Part shown: in pieces, positions 8,726 through 10,155 of the stretch
Layout of the letters: the number at the start of each line of letters is the position of its first letter
How positions within the stretch are numbered: the first letter of the stretch is position 1
Assembly (NCBI GenBank): GCA_007123695.1
Contig: SLGN01000581.1
Span: 1-10,155 of the forward strand
Source: Verrucomicrobiales bacterium
GTDB taxonomy: Bacteria; Verrucomicrobiota; Verrucomicrobiia; Verrucomicrobiales; DEV007
Reading direction: 5' to 3'
DNA: 10,155 nucleotides
Position numbers and translations under genes: made by a program
Notes under the pieces: generated by a model
Seen by the model: the letters and a program-made list of their open reading frames with translations, nothing else
Database searches by the model: none
What the model was told of the DNA's origin: nothing

Positions 8726-9739
8726 CTAGTTCTTGGGCATTCCGGCGAAGACGGCGACACGCGCTTCCTCCACCTTCGTCTCCTGCTCGGCGATGAGGGG
8801 ATCGAACATGGGGATCTCCTTGGCGTTCTGGCCCTGCTCGTGCTTGCGGAAGAGGAAGAGGTAGGTCTCGTTGGCGGGTCGCCAGCGGTGGAAGAAGAGG
8901 CGGTCCTTCTCGACGACGGCGGCGCGGAGGGCGGCGAGGGCCTCGCTGTCCTTTCCGGCGATCGGCCCCTCGGGGTAGCCGAGTCCCTTGGCCAGCTCGC
9001 GGGCGACGAGGGCGTGGCCGGCCTCGCCGTGGTTGACCCCATCCTCGGTCAAGGCGGGGCTGGCGACCTGGCCGTCGAAGGCGTCGCCGCCGAGGGCCGC
9101 GAAGAGATCGACGAAGCGGGCGCCGTTCTTTTCGGCCAGCTCGCGGAGCCCGTCGCGGATCGCGGCGAGGTTGCGGTTGTTGGCGCTCTGGTCGGGCAGG
9201 GGGGCGCCGAGGTTCTCGAAGGGAGGCGGGGAGGCGAGAACCAGCTCGCGCAGATGCCCGTCGGCGGCGGAGCGGACCGCGTCGATCAGGGCCTGGTAGC
9301 CTTGGAGAAAGAGGGCCTTGCTCGCCTCCAGCCCCGAACCCGAGACCTTCGCTGCCGCGTCGGCGGTCTCGTCGGTCCAGCCCTGGTCGACCGAGAGGGC
9401 GGTCTCGGCGCCGTACCAGAGAAAGGCCACGGTCGGCTTGATCTCGCCGATGTTGCGGGCGAGCCGCTCGCGTCCCTCCGCCGGAGGCCCGAAGTAGGAC
9501 CGCGAATCGCCGAAGACCGAGTCGCCGCTCCAGCCGAGGTTGCGGAAGACGAGGCCCTCGACCTCGGGCCCCGCCGCGAGTTGCAACGACGTTTCGAGAT
9601 GGCCGTAGAGCCGGGCCCGCTCGACGAAGGTGTTGCCGACGAAGACGACCCGGTCGCCCGATTGGAACAGGGGCTTGGCGTCCAGGTCGAGCAGCGGAGC
9701 GACCGCTAGGAAGAGACCGAGTAGGAGCGGGGATTTCAT
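8726..9739 (-). CDS. Exported SGNH/GDSL-like hydrolase with altered active-site blocks
   Basis: A 337-residue protein with a signal peptide (MKSPLLLGLFLAVAPLLDLDA, cleavage before Lys22). The SGNH fold is recognisable from GDRVVFVGNTFVERARLYG (28-46, block I position), FRNLGWSGDSVFGDSR (65-80, block II), PTVAFLWYGAETA (102-114, block III) and LTEDGVNHGEAGH (block V, Asp233, Asn236, His237). The C-terminal stretch with FHRWRPANETYLFLFRKHEQGQN is characteristic of the PVC branch of this family. Classical members are esterases or lipases acting on acylated sugars or lipids. Here the nucleophile position reads GNT rather than GDS, the block III Asn is replaced by Glu112, and the His position aligns with Asn236, with a His one residue later. 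Hydrolytic activity is therefore uncertain and a binding role is possible. The gene is co-oriented with the dehydrogenase/cytochrome gene downstream, with a REPIN in the 211-base gap. No Shine-Dalgarno is visible. Confidence 0.88.
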   Translation of the reverse strand: MKSPLLLGLFLAVAPLLDLDAKPLFQSGDRVVFVGNTFVERARLYGHLETSLQLAAGPEVEGLVFRNLGWSGDSVFGDSRSYFGPPAEGRERLARNIGEIKPTVAFLWYGAETALSVDQGWTDETADAAAKVSGSGLEASKALFLQGYQALIDAVRSAADGHLRELVLASPPPFENLGAPLPDQSANNRNLAAIRDGLRELAEKNGARFVDLFAALGGDAFDGQVASPALTEDGVNHGEAGHALVARELAKGLGYPEGPIAGKDSEALAALRAAVVEKDRLFFHRWRPANETYLFLFRKHEQGQNAKEIPMFDPLIAEQETKVEEARVAVFAGMPKN

Positions 9740-9884
9740 TGCGAAGCTTTGGAAAAGTTACGAAGAGTAGACACGGAATGGGCGTGCCGGTCCAGTGCCC
9801 GTTCACGCTAGAAGGAAATCAGTCTGGCCGTGTCCTCTCTCGTTCTTGCCCGCTCAAGGTCGGAGGTTTGCGGAAGGTGGGAAA

Positions 9885-9905
9885 CCGTTAACCGTTTACC
9901 TTTAA
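9885..9905. repeat. Short degenerate heptanucleotide array
   Basis: Three consecutive seven-base units, CCGTTAA, CCGTTTA and CCTTTAA, in the folP-SGNH gap. The unit CCGTTTA also occurs on the same strand at the edge of the array at 4921-4992. Both arrays sit beside a copy of the 18-base repeat. Confidence 0.6.
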
Positions 9906-9914
9906 CACACCCGA

Positions 9915-9950
9915 GCGCCCTGTCGGCTGAAGCCTCCACCACCAAGGCGC
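9915..9950 (-). terminator. Structured element downstream of folP, possible terminator
   Basis: GCGCC (9915-9919) pairs with GGCGC (9946-9950), enclosing a smaller hairpin GGCT-GA-AGCC (9925-9934). It starts 4 bases past the folP stop in the minus-strand transcript. No U-tract follows, so intrinsic termination is only a possibility; the element largely coincides with the 18-base dispersed repeat. Confidence 0.25.
9922..9939 (-). repeat. 18-base dispersed repeat, copy 2
   Basis: On the minus strand this reads GTGGAGGCTTCAGCCGAC, differing in one base from the plus-strand copy at 5000-5017. It lies 15 bases past the folP stop. Confidence 0.6.
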
Positions 9951-9954
9951 CGAA

Positions 9955-10155
9955 TCAGATACGAGCCGCACGAGCCAGATCCGGTCTCTCGGGAACAAAG
10001 CCCGGCGACCGGCGGATCGCGGCGACGACGCGGACGCTGTCGGCGGCGGCGCGGACGTTGTGGACGCGGAAGATGTCGGCGCCGGCGGCGAGTCCGCGCA
10101 CGAGGCAGGCGATGGTGCCCGCGTCGCGGTCGCGCGGATCGGGCAGGTCGAGGAC
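9955..10155 (-). CDS. folP: Dihydropteroate synthase, C-terminal fragment (5' part beyond window edge)
   Basis: The last 66 residues of an ORF that enters from the right edge and stops at TGA 9957-9955. The stretch DAGTIACLVRGLAAGADI followed by FRVHNVRAAADSVRVVAAI matches the end of the DHPS TIM barrel: the last strand carries the RxH pair (RVHNV) that contacts the pterin pyrophosphate in this family, usually written RVHDV. DHPS joins 6-hydroxymethyl-7,8-dihydropterin pyrophosphate to p-aminobenzoate in cytosolic folate synthesis. A tail of about 15 residues after the last helix ends the protein. Without the N-terminal motifs the call rests on this segment only. It is co-oriented with the SGNH gene, but a 215-base gap with repeats suggests a separate transcription unit. 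Confidence 0.8.
   Translation of the reverse strand, partial: VLDLPDPRDRDAGTIACLVRGLAAGADIFRVHNVRAAADSVRVVAAIRRSPGFVPERPDLARAARI

Larger units (their letters stand above)
9740..9954. other. Intergenic region between folP and the SGNH gene
   Basis: A 215-base gap between two minus-strand genes. The half nearest folP holds the heptamer array, the 18-base repeat and a structured element (listed separately). The half next to the SGNH gene should contain its promoter, but no convincing -35/-10 pair or Shine-Dalgarno was found. Confidence 0.5.

Noticed and set aside
5032..8796. A 1254-codon open frame on the plus strand
   Set aside because: It lies opposite the dehydrogenase/cytochrome gene; its translation is a low-complexity mix rich in Gly, Val, Glu, Asp and Ala with no recognisable domain. 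Long antisense frames are expected where GC-rich codon usage is strong.
8511..9806. A 431-codon minus-strand frame over the SGNH gene and REPIN
   Set aside because: It is Arg/Pro-rich and out of frame with the motif-bearing SGNH gene, and it runs through the REP hairpins.

Overview
The window is GC-rich chromosomal DNA, almost certainly from the Planctomycetes-Verrucomicrobia-Chlamydiae superphylum and most likely a verrucomicrobial bacterium. The lineage call rests on gene families: a GYF_2-RDD membrane protein, a secreted dehydrogenase-like beta-propeller fused to HEAT-like repeats and a PVC-type CxxCH heme domain, an exported seven-bladed FG-GAP propeller, and a PVC-type SGNH hydrolase that keeps the family's conserved C-terminal block. 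None of the five visible gene starts has a clear Shine-Dalgarno sequence, which fits this group.

Layout. 1-826 (minus): 5' part of a GYF_2/RDD membrane protein, cut by the window edge. 827-1059: divergent intergenic region with an AT-rich core, probably carrying both promoters. 1060-3669 (plus): SNF2-family DEAH-box ATPase with a TTG start and a cysteine-less SWIM-like N-terminus. It runs convergent into the next gene, with 20 bases between the stops. 3690-4904 (minus): exported FG-GAP/VCBS propeller protein. 5047-8514 (minus): 1155-residue exported PVC-type dehydrogenase/cytochrome c. 8726-9739 (minus): exported SGNH-like hydrolase with an eroded active site. 9955-10155 (minus): C-terminal 66 residues of dihydropteroate synthase (folP), cut by the right edge.

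The three minus-strand exported proteins (SGNH-like, then dehydrogenase/cytochrome, then FG-GAP propeller) point the same way and plausibly form one functional module outside the cytoplasmic membrane: substrate binding or de-esterification, oxidation, and electron transfer through heme c. The actual substrate cannot be read from the sequence.

The most striking non-coding signal is that every gap between these minus-strand genes carries a repeat. The gap at 8515-8725 is almost filled by two exact inverted 27-base copies of a GTAG-headed hairpin (8551-8577 and 8693-8719), the architecture of a REPIN mobilised by a RAYT transposase. The gaps at 4905-5046 and 9740-9954 each hold a heptanucleotide array plus one copy of an 18-base motif (17 of 18 identical, opposite orientation). 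No tRNA, rRNA, CRISPR array or complete transposase gene was seen.
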